DNA of 12,733 bases, from the NCBI GenBank assembly GCA_031258355.1, contig JAIRMZ010000056.1, positions 1-12,733 of the forward strand. The letters are read 5' to 3'. Of the stretch, positions 12,335 to 12,733 are shown piece after piece; the stretch's first letter is position 1, and every line of letters starts with the position of its first letter. Source of the stretch: Holosporales bacterium (GTDB lineage Bacteria; Pseudomonadota; Alphaproteobacteria; UBA3830; JAIRMZ01). A program made the position numbers and the translations under genes. The notes beneath the pieces were generated by a model, which searched no databases, was not told the origin of the DNA, and was given only the letters and a program-made list of their open reading frames with translations.

Positions 12335-12733
12335 ATGGATCAAAGTCCCAAGAAGGCGGGAAAACGGAGTGTCGCGCGCCTCGCTATCGTCCAAGCGTTG
12401 TACCAGCAAGAATTTCGACAGCAACCAATGTCAGAGGTCCTCGAAGAATTTTTATCTTACCGAGACGGGCTTCCCGTCACAGAGGAAGAGGCTCCCCAAA
12501 GCGACAAGAACTTTTTCTCAGAACTTTTGATGGAGATTTCGGCAAAACAAGAGCGTATCGATGCCTTGATGACCGGGCGCCTGACGGAATCTTGGACATT
12601 GGACCATCTAGATCCTGTCGTTCGTGCTATCCTAAGGGCAGGAATTTTTGAACTTCTTGTGCGTGAGGATATCCCGGTTCAAATCGTCTTGAATGAGTAT
12701 ATAGAACTGGCTAAGGCTTTTTTCGAAGGAAAG
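12335..12733 (+). CDS. nusB: Transcription antitermination protein NusB (N-terminal part, runs off window)
   Basis: The frame from ATG 12335 is open for 133 codons to the window edge. It begins MDQSPKKAGKRSVARLAIVQ and contains ALYQQEF, the conserved first helix of NusB. WTLDHLDPVVRAILRAGIFELL (about residues 88-109) and the DIPVQIVLNEYIELAKAFF block (about 113-131) follow, the latter a hallmark of the family. NusB with NusE (S10) binds boxA RNA and promotes antitermination in rRNA operons. The spacing to glyA (14 bp) suggests one transcript. Only AGG one base before the ATG resembles a ribosome site, so translation may be coupled to glyA. The C-terminal end (about 20-30 residues, including the usual F-V-N-G-vLD motif) lies beyond the window. 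The middle segment is richer in acidic residues than in short NusB proteins. Confidence 0.93.
   Translation, partial: MDQSPKKAGKRSVARLAIVQALYQQEFRQQPMSEVLEEFLSYRDGLPVTEEEAPQSDKNFFSELLMEISAKQERIDALMTGRLTESWTLDHLDPVVRAILRAGIFELLVREDIPVQIVLNEYIELAKAFFEGK

Noticed and set aside
12205..12651. Plus-strand 148-codon open frame spanning the glyA end and nusB
   Set aside because: It overlaps the end of glyA and the NusB frame in a different reading frame; the nusB frame carries clear family motifs, and this one is Arg/Ser-rich noise.
1..12733. Defence system, prophage, integrative element or CRISPR
   Set aside because: No integrase, transposase, repeat-spacer array, nuclease/toxin pair or tRNA attachment site is visible; all long frames fit core or surface-glycan genes.

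Overview
This window looks like the end of a chromosomal contig from an alphaproteobacterium with a moderate GC content (about half, by eye). The main reason is a complete gene for CckA, the hybrid kinase at the top of the CtrA cell-cycle relay, which is characteristic of Alphaproteobacteria. RsmD, MiaB, GlyA and NusB, and a heparinase II/III-like protein of the alphaproteobacterial type, agree with this. I cannot place it to order from sequence reading alone. The direct glyA-nusB junction, without nrdR and riboflavin genes between them, hints at a reduced or rearranged genome. The first 17 bases are not biological: they match an Illumina TruSeq adapter end, so position 18 is where genomic sequence begins.

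Layout. On the minus strand at the left edge lie the cut-off start of an HflK-like membrane protein (18-218) and rsmD (about 288-839). Next comes a co-directional plus-strand run: a family 2 glycosyltransferase (942-1889), a small stand-alone prepilin-peptidase-like membrane protein (1903-2388), a phospholipase/carboxylesterase-type alpha/beta hydrolase (2430-3065), a GT4 glycosyltransferase (3066-4199), a GT-A-type glycosyltransferase (4190-5200), and cckA (5255-7708). The genes are spaced by 0-54 bp or overlap, so they are probably at least partly cotranscribed. A divergent heparinase II/III-like gene (7697-9355, minus) collides tail-to-tail with cckA, overlapping it by 12 bp. After a 301-bp divergent intergenic region holding a nested inverted repeat, miaB (9657-10988), glyA (11052-12320) and the start of nusB (12335 to the window end) run on the plus strand.

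Function. The three glycosyltransferases suggest assembly or decoration of a surface glycan. The A24-type peptidase and the esterase embedded among them have no obvious partner in the window. CckA would control cell cycle and possibly surface development. miaB (tRNA modification), glyA (one-carbon metabolism), nusB (rRNA antitermination) and rsmD (16S rRNA methylation) are housekeeping genes. I found no CRISPR array, tRNA, rRNA, insertion sequence or phage gene. The window is mostly ordinary core genome. The points worth a second look are the glycan/peptidase cassette, the poly-T tract in the GT4 gene, the heparinase-like protein with degenerate motifs, and the start region of miaB.
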